Of a stretch of DNA of 64,000 nt, positions 50,328 to 62,026 are shown one piece after another. Below the pieces are notes generated by a model. That model searched no databases. It had not been told where the DNA came from and worked only from the letters and a program-made list of their open reading frames with translations. A program made the position numbers and the translations under genes. The stretch is taken from the NCBI GenBank assembly GCA_036924285.1, contig JAYKYS010000001.1:41973501-42037500 (forward strand), written 5' to 3'. This DNA comes from Asterella californica (lineage: Eukaryota; Streptophyta; Marchantiopsida; Marchantiales; Aytoniaceae). Position 1 is the stretch's first letter. Every line of letters begins with the position of its first letter.

Positions 50328-50468
50328 TGTATGTTGTGTGGGTCTGCTGGTGGAGCAGCCCGTATGTTGGTGTGTGATGGTTGTTCGAGAGGTTGGGACA
50401 TGTCATGTTCGACTCCACCTCTCAGTGTCGTTCCTACTGGACGGTGGATTTGTCCTCGATGTATATAG
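50328..50468 (+). CDS. PHD finger at the integrase C-terminus of element C
   Basis: The last 46 residues of the frame 49791-50468 read CMLCG, then MLVCDGCSRGWDMSC, then PTGRWICPRC. This gives Cys ligands at residues 180, 183, 195, 198, 206, 221 and 224, the PHD spacing, with Trp two residues before the last pair. The usual His ligand (residue 203) is Asp (GAC, 50397-50399). PHD fingers read histone H3 tails. A module at this place is the positional analogue of the chromodomain in chromoviruses and may steer integration to particular chromatin. The His to Asp change may be decay in this copy. Confidence 0.85.
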   Translation, partial: CMLCGSAGGAARMLVCDGCSRGWDMSCSTPPLSVVPTGRWICPRCI

Positions 50469-50629
50469 CAGGGATAGCCGATTAGATCTTTGCGTGGTAT
50501 AAATTGCAGACATGCGACTAACGATGGGACGATGTAGCACCCGGCCTCCTGATCCTTGCACCCATGAAGGTGTATATCACGTAGTTGGGATATAGAGCTA
50601 CCTGGAGTTAGAGGGACCTAACCGTCAGT

Positions 50630-50642
50630 TAGGGGGACGATT
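50630..50642 (+). other. Polypurine-like tract before B1
   Basis: TTAGGGGGACGAT lies immediately before the B1 repeat, whereas the bases before A2 are not purine-rich. Plus-strand priming would thus start at B1, and not at the terminus seen in the integrated copy. Confidence 0.4.
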
Positions 50643-50748
50643 GTGATACACTTGTGTATGTGTATGACATCGTCCATGTGTTATGTGTATGTGTGGTGTA
50701 CCTCTGACAGCGATGTATGTTGTGTAGCGATGTGTATGCGCACGACAG
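50641..50748 (+). repeat. Split direct repeat B1 of element C (108 bp)
   Basis: From ATTGTGATACAC to GCGCACGACA. It matches 51042-51149 with about three differences. It is separated from A2 by GC only, giving a palindromic junction GACAGCTGTC. Confidence 0.92.
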
Positions 50749-50750
50749 CT

Positions 50751-51041
50751 GTCACGTCAGTTTGGTACCTCGGTTAGGTTGACCGAGTGCGAAGTGGCGC
50801 ATCCCGGTAAGGCCGTTAGTGCCGTTAGGACGAGTTGGTGGGAGAGCCCACTAGGGGTATACTTCGCAGGTAGGGCATGGAGGCCTTAGTTCTTCGAGTT
50901 GAGCCTTCAAGCTCCAGGCTATGGTGGATATTCTAGTTGAGTATAACCCGGATTCTCTTCGTGTTTAGAGTGGGTTTGGCTTGACCGTTTGTGAGTAATC
51001 TTTGTTGTAGTGTTGGAGATGGTAATTTCTCAATGCAGATT
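50751..51041 (+). repeat. Split direct repeat A2 of element C (291 bp)
   Basis: Second copy of A1 (29941-30231), about 4 percent different, directly followed by B2. Confidence 0.93.
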
Positions 51042-51149
51042 ATTGTGGTACACTTGTGTATGTGTATGACATCGTCCATGTGTTATGTGTATGTGTGGTG
51101 TATCTCTGATAGCGATGTATGTTGTGTAGCGATGTGTATGCGCACGACA
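51042..51149 (+). repeat. Split direct repeat B2 of element C (108 bp)
   Basis: Second copy of B1. It ends CACGACA at the insertion boundary and is followed by the ATGT target duplication and the sequence of element B. A2 plus B2 form a 399-bp unit with TG and CA ends, like an LTR. Confidence 0.92.
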
Positions 51150-51153
51150 ATGT

Positions 51154-51706
51154 CTAATCCTCGTAGGATTTCGTAAGTTTTTCTCTCCAAGAATGTTCCA
51201 TCTACTGATTAGTGTTGTTTGATAGAGGTCTCTCAACTGGCTTCATCTTCTTGTCCACCATTTTGTACTTCGTCTATACTCGAACTTCCAGCGTTTCTCG
51301 TTAGAGAGTAAAGTTTCCTCAAGTGAATCTGCGCGATATCATCTTCTTTTCTCAGTCTAGCTAAGGAAGAATCTTCTAACCCATCCTCCTCGTACACATC
51401 CAAAATCTTTTCTCCTTACTCAATTCTCCACATTTTTTCACACCTATCGTCTTATTGTGCCGACGGAAGCTCTTACCAAGTAGGTCGCAAAACTCACAAT
51501 GTTAACTTGCAAACCACAATCACAAATTAGCATACATGCACCACTTATCTTTATCCCATTTGGTCCAGATCAAAGTTGAACCATCTCTCGACTCTATCGA
51601 TAATGGGTCGGTAAAGAGTAAGATTTTGAATTAGAAGGTTGCACTCGTATGTTATATTTTGTGTTTTTCAAACCTCGTGCGTTTTCCACAACTAGATACC
51701 AAACAT
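51154..51706 (-). mobile_element. Element B, right piece: gag-pol spacer
   Basis: On the minus strand, approaching 51154, the frame fragments match the stretch before RT in elements A and D (GELS...DVYEEDGLED, then a Lys-Pro-Val-rich run equivalent to KVKPVAGPL). They continue into the piece at 29940 once element C is removed. Many stops. The outer part toward 51706 is too decayed to assign. Confidence 0.65.
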
Positions 51707-53353
51707 TGTCGTGTCGTGGACTGACTCTTATCTGAAAATGCTTTGCATTATCGCTCCAAAAGCATTCATATGACTAAAAGTGAGCTTTTTGCACAACTTT
51801 CGGATCTTCATTTTTATTGCACCAAGTGGTTGAGCTCGTTGTTAGCTTCCCATGCTAGCACTTCATTTATTATAAATTGACACTTAATGGCAAAGACATT
51901 AGGTCCGAAGGATGGGAAAGTCAAGCTAGGTCCTAGCTTACTGATGCTAACTGGGTATTTGTGACTTGGCACTATACTAAGGGCACAAGGAGGCTGCTTG
52001 ACCATAATCCGGAAAAATCTCACGTATTGTGAACTTGCGTTAGGAGGCAACGTAAGAGATTAGCTTATATCTACGACTTATCGACGAACGTTTCAAAGGA
52101 TTGGGAGGTCCAATGCATGTGCACAAGGTGTCATTGAGATCATATATGTGTATATGTTTGTTAAGACGGTTCGTGAAGAGGTGGTGTGTGTTTTGGAAGA
52201 AATTGGGATGTAAGGAAAGAGATTTGGAGCTCTTAAGTGTCTTACAAAGGAGAGTTAGACAGTTCAGGTTGTTCTAGAGTCCAAACTTGCTGTCCTTGGA
52301 TCCATCGGGATCAAAACACCGATTTCTTTAAGAAATTGAAGACAATATGAAGTTTCATCAGACGATTTGACAATGTGAGAGAAATTGACTCACAAGGAGA
52401 TGCTAACATCAGATTTTTGTCCGTTTGCGACTTGAAGTTGGATTGTTCTTCGCGATCGATGAGTCAAGCTTTTCGTTCTTGATGCCTACATGATCAAGGA
52501 GTCTTTATCTACGCATAAGAGAAGATTGTACAAGACCGGACTATTGTGTTGTGCGTGATGAGTGAACTTGAGCCGCAAAAGAACAATTTATGTCAATTTT
52601 TTTGCTTCTTGCGATCAAATTTCTTGCGTGGTTTTGCGAGGGGAACTCCAAACAGCCTTTTTGGAATCTTGTTGGATTCAAATCAATCTACCAGAGAAGA
52701 CTGATCTTTCAGGTGGTCCATTTTGCAGATGTATGTGGTTTTAAGCCGCATGAGAGTTTGATCAGCTACGACCAAAAATTAGAGATATCTTGAATGTCGA
52801 AAGTCACATCTGAAAGTTCTTGGAGCTAAAGAGTCAAGAGGAAGTCCTTATCGATATATGAAGACCGTTTGACGAAAAGATAAAATTCTCATATAGGTCT
52901 TATTTGATTTCTTCTCTACAATTTTCATTTTTTTGATTCGTTAGAGTTATAGTTGGTTATGTACGACTTGTGGTAGCTAATTTTAGCTAAAGACTTGTAC
53001 ATGGATGTTTTTTGGACATGAGTTCGAATCATGTGAGATTGATGCAAAGTTTTTTGTTAGCAAGTGGTGTTTATTTTACTTTGAGCTACGCTTCGATCAT
53101 TTTGGATCTAGGTTGAGATCCATAGACTTGTTTTAGGAGGTTGGGTGCATATTATATATCACTCATGTCTATTTCTCATTTTTGTGTTCTTAGAGAGAGA
53201 AAAATGAGAGTGTATATAAAGTGGGAGTTGATTCTTCCGAAGCTTGTTCTCATGATTGTTTCTCTATTTCTTGTCTTTGTTCAACATGCGATATCTCCAC
53301 AGCCAAGAATCTCAAGTTTTCCTGGACAACCTTCACGTAAACTTTGATACGAT
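51707..53353 (+). repeat. Solo LTR of the element A family
   Basis: Starts TGTCGTGTCGTGG and ends TGATACGAT, matching the A LTR along its length with many substitutions and small deletions (1647 bp). It is flanked by AACAT (51702-51706) and AGCAT (53354-53358), a 5-bp duplication with one change. No internal region is attached, as expected from LTR-LTR recombination. Confidence 0.8.
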
Positions 53354-53358
53354 AGCAT

Positions 53359-54560
53359 ATTCTTGGATACATCTTTTGTGTCTTACGATATGACAACGCA
53401 TTCATACTACAATTACTAACCTTAGGCTTTGTGCACCCTTTCGCAATATGGCTCGTCTTGTCATAATTGTAGCAAGTAAACTTATAATCATTGTCCTTCA
53501 GAGGTGTTCATCTTGTTGATTTTGACCTTGTTTGTTGCCGCTTTGCTGCCAAGGCAAAAGAGTCATTCCGATCTTTCTCACCCATCTCAATATCGCTTGA
53601 AGTTCTTGTTCTTCTTGTAAACCTTTTCCATGCTGCGAGATTCAAAAGATTTCTATTGCTGGACTTCATAGTCTCCAATCCGTCACCAGTTTCAAAAGTT
53701 CAACACTTGCCTCAGGTAGCTTCAGCATCCGAAAGAAAACCGTCTCCGAGCTAGACTTGAGTCCTTTAGTAAATATGCATATCTCGGTCTCCTTAATCCA
53801 CTTGGAGAACAAATCCAACTTGGTACTGAACTCACACACATATACACTCAAGGTCCTTGTCTGCTTCAACCTAGCTTACTCAATACCTAGCTTATCATCC
53901 CCAATCTTTTGATAATCCGGAGTGAATCATCTCGCGAAGAACTCCTTGAACTCTTTCTAACCAAGCATCGAGATGGTCAAGATATACTTGTCTTTATATG
54001 TAATCCACTCGAGAAATGCATGGTCCTTTTGGAACGTCACCACCGCTCTCACTTTGTCTAACTCCTTAGCTTGTTGCGTCTCAAAGTATAAGTCTAACTC
54101 ATATAAGAAATCATCAACCTTGCAAGCTTGTCTTATACTTACAAACAAGATTGGCAGATTTGTCTTACAAAGCTTTCTAGTAGACGAAGAATATCCTTGG
54201 TCTGCTTCAAGCTCGGTGATATGTTTATCCTTAGAGACCATGCCCTCTTGCATGTTCTTCATCATCTTGATGAGCTTTGCATACAAACCTCGTTGACTTC
54301 TCTCGCTTGAATTGTTGGACACCGTTGACTATACTCCATCTAGTTACACAATTGTCGTAGATGGTTCCAACCTTGGTTCATAGAACCACTTAGAGTTCAT
54401 CTGTTCTCAATTCCCGGTCAAGCCGTTTAGTCCTCTTTGCAAGCGTTCACAACCTAACGCAAGTCCGCTAGAGTTTTGTTGTTCACGTCTACGTCCGATC
54501 TTGAGATTGAAGTTCGCAACAACACTCTCGTAAATCCATCTCAACTTCACACAAATGTTA
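53359..54560 (-). mobile_element. Gag fragment of a different retrotransposon lineage
   Basis: The minus-strand frame 54322-53957 reads VDDFLYELDLYFE, KELDKVRAVVTFQKDHAFLEW and YKDKYILTISMLG, a plant-type retrotransposon gag. Further left (about 53480) is a zinc knuckle with the second Cys changed (CYNYDKTSHIAKGC). It interrupts the gag-protease relic to its right, so it was probably an insertion. Ends are not resolved. Confidence 0.6.
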
Positions 54561-56040
54561 ATTTTTTTTTCTCAATCCTTTAACCCTTCTATACACAACA
54601 ATCTCGCTCTTCGAAAATCCTGCAAACTCTATATAAAAAGCACTTCTCTCTTCGGATGAGAGTACCATCTGTTTTGTACCACTTCAATCTTGCTCTATGG
54701 TGATCCTTTCAAAAATCCTTGAACTCCTCACTCACCTTCGGAAGAGAATTCTCCCTCTGTCGATCTCTATTGCACTCGTGATTAAGCGATACAGTCAGAA
54801 ACTACACTGCTCTCTTCTCATCTTCATTTCAAATCCAAGCGTATGTTGATCCATCAACCAATACCCTCATATCCATCCTCATCGAGGTGATGTATGACTG
54901 TCCGAGAATAAGGAAATATGATGTTGTTTCTTGCACAAAGATGTTATACTCTATTGTAACATCGTCAATCCGTACTTTTACATCAGGGCAAGTACCATAT
55001 CTTCGTGGGAGTTGTTCGTCGTCTTAATCATCCACCTATGTTCCTAGTCGATAAGTCATCTCTCTTTGTCTTATAGAGGTTCTTTGACATTATGTTAATC
55101 TCTTATCTGTGGTCGATCAGAGCAACAATGGACTCCGCTAGATCTCCAACCCTCCCGAGAGTTTCCATTGTCGCACGAGTCCAATGACTAAGATTGTAGT
55201 TATTAAGCTTGCTTTGCGACATCGTCAGCATCTTCAAAATGCACTCTTGGACTTCAGCTCTTTTTCTTCTCTGTCAATTGTGTATTGCAATTCTCTAGCT
55301 CTTTTTCCTCATTAGAAGATACCCTTGTGTCAAGAGCATGCGAAAGTGCTGCTTTTCTTTCATCTGTCTCTTGTGTTTTATTATGTCGATGATGATATCG
55401 TAGACTCTCGCTTTGCAAACTCGAGAACCTCTTGCAATGTAAATTCTACCTTTGTGTTCAAGATGTATTCTTCAAGCACCCCCTTCACATCCATAGCAAT
55501 CTCGATGTCCAACTACAACTTGTATGCAATCGGTTTGTCTTTTTTCTTTGGTTGCTCTTTCCTCTTCTCCTTCGATGATGAAGGAGCATCCTCCATGGAC
55601 AAATCTTGGCTACTAGCCTCCCAAGACTTCTCTCCTCGAGTTTACTTATTGGAGGAAGTACCTTCTCTTGTATCTTTTGTCTCTCGTCTTTGTTTCTCTC
55701 TCACCGACGCTACATGTTGACTTTTCACATGTATTGACAATGATTTGACTGGATCTTGCTATCTCGTAGCTCCTCGAATGGTTGTCGCATTTTCAGTAAC
55801 ACCTCTCTCAACATCTTTTCTCTCTATTATGTATAAATAGTAGATGATCACATCGATCATTGCAACATCATGCGTATGTCGAATACTCGTCAACAACTTC
55901 TTCATACCTCCCTTTCTAAAGTTTTTCTGAAGAAGATCTACCATATCCTTCAACGCAATCTTCCCATCCTTCCAAAATTGATGCATCGTCCTAATGTTTC
56001 CACGAAGACACCACAATCCTTACGTTGTTGTATAATGTGT
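54561..56040 (-). mobile_element. Decayed gag-protease of an A/D-family element
   Basis: On the minus strand 56016-55759 resembles A gag (FWKDGKIALKD, RKGGMKKL). About 55200-55060 holds the protease motif with a mutated Gly (VALIDH, then EINIMSKNLYK). About 54780-54590 resembles the gag end and pol start. Stops and frameshifts throughout. It could be the remaining 5' half of element B or a separate copy. Confidence 0.6.
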
Positions 56041-58544
56041 TTTTCTATCTAAGAATACACTAGGTATATGGTTGTGTAGAGATATGTGGCTCAAACAAGT
56101 TGGCTCTAAATCTTAATCTTTTAACCCAAATGTTTCTCGATCTACTCTTCTAGCACAAGTGACCTTGTACTCTTTCGACTCAAGGTTAAAGTTTGCTACG
56201 ATACAAAGGATACGTATAAGTTGTAGAAAATTATGTTACAAACATATCCTTTTGTGTTCTATCTGAAGTACTCAACTCTGTACTATCTAACTGAAAGTAA
56301 TTCTATAGCACTGGAAGCATGACTTAATAGCTTCCTAGCGACGCTAGCTACTCATCAATCCAACCGCCACAACTCTATCTAGTACAACCGAAAGAAGTTA
56401 TAGGACCGCTCAACCAAACTTAGAATCTCAATACAACTTGTTGCACACCCTGGTCTCCTAAGCATTCCAGCAAGGTAAAGCATACATGCTTCAAGCCAAT
56501 ACTCAGTTCACCAACGATGCCGATACCTGACAGCTCCGAGAATAAACCCAAACAGTGATATTTGATTCATCGTGACTCCTTGTTCCTTTGCCACATAGAG
56601 TTGAAATCAACTCCACACCTTTACAATGTCGACTTGTATGCTAGTATGGCAGTTTCAGCAGCAAACTCCTTCCCAATTGCTCGAAATGAACCAAACGATG
56701 ACAATAGATATGATTGAAAATCTGATCCGCTAATAACAAAAGCTTTTCTAAACTTTGAGACATCATTTCTCCCAAAATGGTCGACCAATGGTGATTAGAC
56801 TTCACAAGAAATTGTATTGGACCCTTCAATCTTACTCTAAATAATTTTCAGATCGAAACCTCAACCCAACTCTCATATATGGATCAAATCATAATTTCTG
56901 TTAACTTAAGAGCTTTACAGACCCATGTAAGCTTGATCTAAGACTTTAAACAAACTATTCAACCATTCAAGATGAAACTTTCTAGATATCTTATTATAAA
57001 GCATCCCTCAATCCTGGAAAGTTTCACTTAAAAATTTGACCTAGAACTCAAGAAATAGCCAATCTCTCATGACTGTCACAGTTTGTAATATCCGTCTCAT
57101 CACGTCTACACCATTCAACTTCAATCATCGATTGATAATGATTCGACTGAACTTGATATCAAAACAACCATCTCGTTGTCAGCTCTCCAACCCAATTGGC
57201 TGTTACTCAAAACTCCTCACAAATCTCGAGAAATTATAAAAAACGTCACAGTGGATATGAATTTCACCCCCTCCACTCAATCAATCATAGCGCCCTCAAT
57301 CTTTCATGAAATCACTCGATTCTTCTCTTCGGATTGTAGCTCCGGTCGAGAGCTTTTCAACCATATCCTTCTTCGCTCGAATGGATCTCCGAAGTCTCTC
57401 AAAACCACAGAAAACATAGAGAAGATCAACTAAAACACTATTGGTCCAAAAAATACCAATGAGAGCCAAAAGAGTTTTTAGTTTCTCTTTTCCTCACTCA
57501 AGTTTTTCCACTAAAACGACTTCTAACACCCAAGGAAACACTAGACACCACTAAGACTAGAAGAAACCAAAAATCTTTAAAACATGTAGAAGGATTCTTT
57601 GCAGAACGTAAATGCACAGAAGCGCTCAACTTAGAATAGGGTAATTGAGTTGCCGACTAGTACAGAGTCAATATTACAACTGAAAACGATCTCCAATGAA
57701 AGACATGACAAAAAGAAACGATAAAACTATCACTCGATTGAGATACTCTTCTCCAAAGTTCCTCACGATACATGCTCCATGATTGATCTTTGGTCTGCAG
57801 TGACATCGAATATCGACCTAGACGTTGAAAAGAACGTTGTCTGGATAGTTGAGATTCATTCTTTGTCACAATAAGATGTACACCATCAGATCTCAAGTCA
57901 CATCCTATGTAACAATCTGAAAGATCATTGGAAGCTATAAATCCACCACCCTCTTCATGAACTCGTCACCAAAATACGAAACTAACCACTACCGAAAGTG
58001 GTCGTTGTGGATGCAATGAAGCTTGATGTGAAATAGATTAAAGAAAAGAAGATCTGGAACAGATATCAGACCTCTGTCTATAACCACCACTCTCGTAGTT
58101 CTTCACCTCCATGCAAACCACCGAGAATCCTCACAAATCACACGCTAAAAGAGAACGTCTTACGAACCCTCGATCCATCATTTTATACCCAAATTCAACG
58201 CCAAGGACCACTGGATTGAACGTGCACAGATTGTTGATTTGGCATGTTCCACTACCGTGCGATCACTTAAATAGATGATCGCAACGTGACATCCATCACA
58301 CTATTCGATGAGTTACGTGGTACGATTCACGAGACATAGAAAAAAACACATCATATGTTCTATGAGAATTTCACACAAGAGCCGTATCACAACACGACAA
58401 CGTGGATGATCAATACCATGTACTTTTGCATGACTCATATGAGAACTCTTTGAGAAGCTCAAGTGGTTCAAGTTTGATAAATGATATAGTCAGCAAAAGT
58501 AATCAGTAAAGGATATGACCAAGCAACAAAGTCTCTACACATGT
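56041..58544 (-). mobile_element. LTR-like remnant, element D type
   Basis: No coding frame. Near 57660-57900 and 56880-57370 the sequence resembles parts of the D LTR at low identity, in the same orientation (for example the frame over 57657-57896 ends in VVILTLY like the one in the D LTR at 37148-37351). Borders are not determinable by eye. Confidence 0.35.
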
Positions 58545-59810
58545 TGTCGTATCGTGGATCAATTTCTACATGCAAGTCAAATTTCAGGGTTACATATTTT
58601 CACCCTAAAGACGTACACGGAAGGAAATAATGACTTTTTGTTCTACTTCGTATCTTGACTCTCAAGAACCAAGTGATTGAGCTCGTCAAAAATCTCCATG
58701 TGCACTTCATCTACTTCATTTGGATGATTAATGATGACGTTATGAGGTTCAAAAGATGAGAAAAACAAGCTAAGTTTTAGCTTGTCAGTGATGACTGGGT
58801 AGTTGTGATTCTTAGCGCTATACTAAGTGCAAAGGACTTGCTTGGTCATATGTTGGAGAATTCACATATGTGAAAATTGACATAAGATGTGCTTTAAAAG
58901 GTTAACTTGTATCCACGACTTGTCAGTGGACGTTTCGAGAGATTGGGAGGTCAAATGCATATGCACAAGGTGTCATTCAATTCAGATATGTGCATGTGAC
59001 ACATAGGATAAGACAGTTTGTGAAAAGGTGGATCATACCGGATGTTATAGAAGAAAATTGAGACGTAAGGAGGAAAGATTAGAGTACCTTAGTAGCTTGC
59101 AAATGAGAGTTGGACCGTTCAGACCATTATGTAGTCCAAACTTGCTATCCTTGGATCAGAACATCGAGTTCTTATGAAAATTGAAAACATTACAAAGTTT
59201 CATCGGACGGTGTGGGAGGTGTGAGAAGAATTGGCTAGCAAGGAGACGTTTATGTCAAATTTTTGTTCACTTATGACTTGAGGTTGGGTTGTTCTTTGCA
59301 ATATGTAGAGCGATCCAACAAAGAGTTGCAAGTGATAGAGTTGTTAAGAGAGTTCGAGAAACAGTTCTCAAGACTTACACGGACGGAGAAACTTACGTTG
59401 CAAGAAAACAATACAAAGCTATTTCTTCGAGTTGTAGATTAAAAAATACAAGAGAAGTTGGAGATGTTGCTTGAGGACAAGGAAGAGGATGAATGATGAC
59501 GACCAGCTGGAAGAAGGTCCAAGAAGAAGTTCTACTTCTTATCAAGAGGGAGCGAAGACGAGAGAAGGTTCTTATAAAGAGATTTATACCAACTTTGGCT
59601 ACTACAACACCTCATCTTGCCATGTGAATTGTACCAATGGTTCCAGTGGTGTCGGTACTCGTGGCTCCAGCTATTGTAGCTCTTAAGAAGGAAGACTTAG
59701 GTCTTCAATATATCATGCGAGGAATGAAAGATCTCCAGATGAAGTTTAAGAAGCTTGAGGAGAGAAGAACGACGAGTGAGACAAGACTTGCTGTTACATA
59801 GACATGAATA
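58545..59810 (+). mobile_element. Truncated A-family copy: partial LTR fused to mid-gag
   Basis: The stretch 58545 to about 59304 matches the first part of the A LTR (start TGTCGTATCGTGG). It then jumps directly into gag (NKELQVIELLREFEKQFSRL, EKLTLQENNTKLFLRVVD) up to about 59810 (MRGMKDLQMKFKKLEE). The rest of the LTR and the first gag half are deleted. Its gag runs without interruption through the point where element A has its 237-bp insertion. Confidence 0.75.
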
Positions 59811-61881
59811 CACGATGAATATGATGCGATAATCGAGTGGAAAAAGTTTCTAAGAATGTAGTGTGGGTTTGTTCGAGCAAGAGTTTTGTCTTAGACAATA
59901 AGTTTTTTGTCTATCAACGTTAGAGTTGAAGTTAAACAACTCAACATTCAGATTGATCATGAGGTTAGAGTGCAATGTTCCAATCTCTTTCGTTCGTGAG
60001 AAAAAACAACAAGAAAATGTCAAAATGGTTACTCACAAAGAGTTTCGATGGAGTTTCGTAGATTACAATAGTTTGATGAAACATGTCAAAGAGATATGAG
60101 TCAATAACACTTTTGGACGAATGTTAGGGTTGTAGTGAGATCTCACATATCCAACTTGCTTGTCTTATCATAAGGTTTGTTAACCATGCAATAAGAGCAT
60201 TATATTTCACTATTGCATCTCTGTAATTTATGCTAACCATAATCATACTTGGCAATTGCATGACAATATATATATATAAGAACGGCATAAGCTAAAATTG
60301 CAATGGATGATTTATGCACATTGTTTGAGACGTTATTAGGTGGTTCACAACATCTTCAAAATGTTCGTATAATTGTGTACAAGATCAGTTCAACAAATTT
60401 GCTACATTTTTTACTAAAATAATAACTTTTAATATCTTGAGATAATTTACATGTGCACTTTGCAATTTATAATTTTGGAGATCGTTCATAACCTACATTA
60501 TGACAACAATTATATCTAGAAATGTTTTATGTGCAATCTCTTCTTCATACTTCTTAATTTCTACGTTTCGTTGACAATCCACTCTCATAATGAAATTTGA
60601 TTGATCAAGTGAGGACTACTTAGTAGAAAATGGATGTGGTACACCAAAACTGGAAAAAGTACAAGTTGACTAGTTGAATGTAGAGCTCCGAGACAAACAT
60701 ATGTTTAGTTTTAGCTTCTCATAAGGAAAGAGTCCCAAATGTCATTATGTACAACCAAAAAGATTGTAACTTTAGTGCTCTGCAATCTCCAACCCCTTGA
60801 CGATCATAAGCTCCACTAATTTATCAACAATCAAGGATTACTGGAGATTTGAATGCAAAAGAATCTGAATTATAATGAATTGGTTATCAAGAACTGCTGC
60901 TAAGGATTTCAAAATGCAATCTAATATCTTCCATGCTACAGTTTTTTGTATTTGTCGTGTTTGATGTGTCAAACTTGATCCATGTGTCGTGTACTCATCA
61001 ACATGAATACATATGATCCAGCTAGTTGTATTTTTGCTTGACATGGTAACTATCTAAGTATCATACGAAGCAAGATCTATTCGAATAGAAATAGAAATCA
61101 ATGAAGGATATGAAACTATAAAGTTTTAATATGAGTCTAATCAAGCAGATTATTGCTCTGTAACATCTATGATCTCACTTTGTCATATTTTAATTTGGGA
61201 CAAAACTTAAATATATAACTTAAATAAATTGATTGATTTTTTATATTTCTTTTATTATAATGATACCAAATATTCTTAAAGTTATATAAAAGTTTGTAAA
61301 AGTTTGTTGTGAATAATATGATGCGTTATATGAAATAGTTTGTGAATAAAAGCTCTTAATATTTTTTAAGTATAACAGTATTCATAAAATTATCCTATAT
61401 ATACATATCTTAACTTAAAAAGTAATTATTAAAAATATTATCATCTAATAAGTTTCTTTGCTTATAGTACAAAATGTTAAAACAAAAACTTTATAAAATT
61501 TAAAATTATTAAAATATATAATATTACAATTATTTTAAATCAGATAATTGAATCAACAAATTCTAAGAAGAATTAAAACAATGATACTTATACATACTTA
61601 TTAGTTATCACATTATATGAAGATTATATGTATGATAATTATGTTTAAAAGAAAATATTTTATTTCAAAATATAATATAATATCTCTTTGTTGAACCACA
61701 TATGATTTCCATAAATAAATTCTCATACTTTAGTTCTACTAATATTGCATATCTCGAATAGATTGACAGATGATGAGGTTGGACCCTACAGTACTCCTCT
61801 AGACTAGAATGTTGGATCTTCGAAAGAGAGAAAAATTGCATTTTCTACGACTCGTGTGAGGTTAATGGCTCCTAAGACTCT
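59811..61881. other. AT-rich sequence, nothing assignable
   Basis: Short frames only. The interval 61190-61700 is very AT-rich. No RNA gene, terminal repeat or domain recognised. Confidence 0.5.
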
Positions 61882-62026
61882 CTCACCACACCCAAACCAA
61901 CATTCTTATCCACATACAGTCTTCTCCTATGCTCAGATAAGGACTCTTGATACATAAGCATCAAGAACGAAGAGCTTGACTTATTGATCACGAGGAACCA
62001 TTCAACTTCAAGTCGCAAGCGAACAA
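61882..62026 (-). repeat. LTR fragment of the element A family
   Basis: The reverse complement matches the middle of the A LTR (around 19315-19455), including CTTCGTTCTTG and GGTTTGGGTGTGG, at moderate identity. Confidence 0.65.

Larger units (their letters stand above)
29941..51149 (+). mobile_element. Element C: Ty3/gypsy-type retrotransposon with C5-methyltransferase, PHD finger and split direct repeats
   Basis: Inserted in element B with a 4-bp target duplication ATGT at 29937-29940 and 51150-51153. Joining the two flanks restores B's Ile-Arg-His-Lys-Phe-Thr-Glu reading, so both boundaries are exact. Domain order on the plus strand is gag, two zinc knuckles, protease, DNA methyltransferase, then element D and older LTR debris inserted (about 35116-47125), then RT, RNase H, DDE integrase and PHD finger. 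The termini are TGTCACG and CACGACA. The repeats are arranged A1-coding-B1-A2-B2 instead of LTR-coding-LTR. A1 and A2 differ at about 12 of 291 positions, so C is older than A and D. Several in-frame stops show this copy is dead. Confidence 0.88.

Noticed and set aside
29941..51149. Calling element C a DIRS-order retrotransposon because of its split direct repeats
   Set aside because: No tyrosine recombinase is present. The integrase has the zinc-binding and DDE motifs, and a 4-bp target duplication flanks the element.
50641..51149. TGTGTATG-rich stretches taken as simple microsatellites
   Set aside because: They are the two copies of the 108-bp B repeat, matching each other along the whole length at defined borders.
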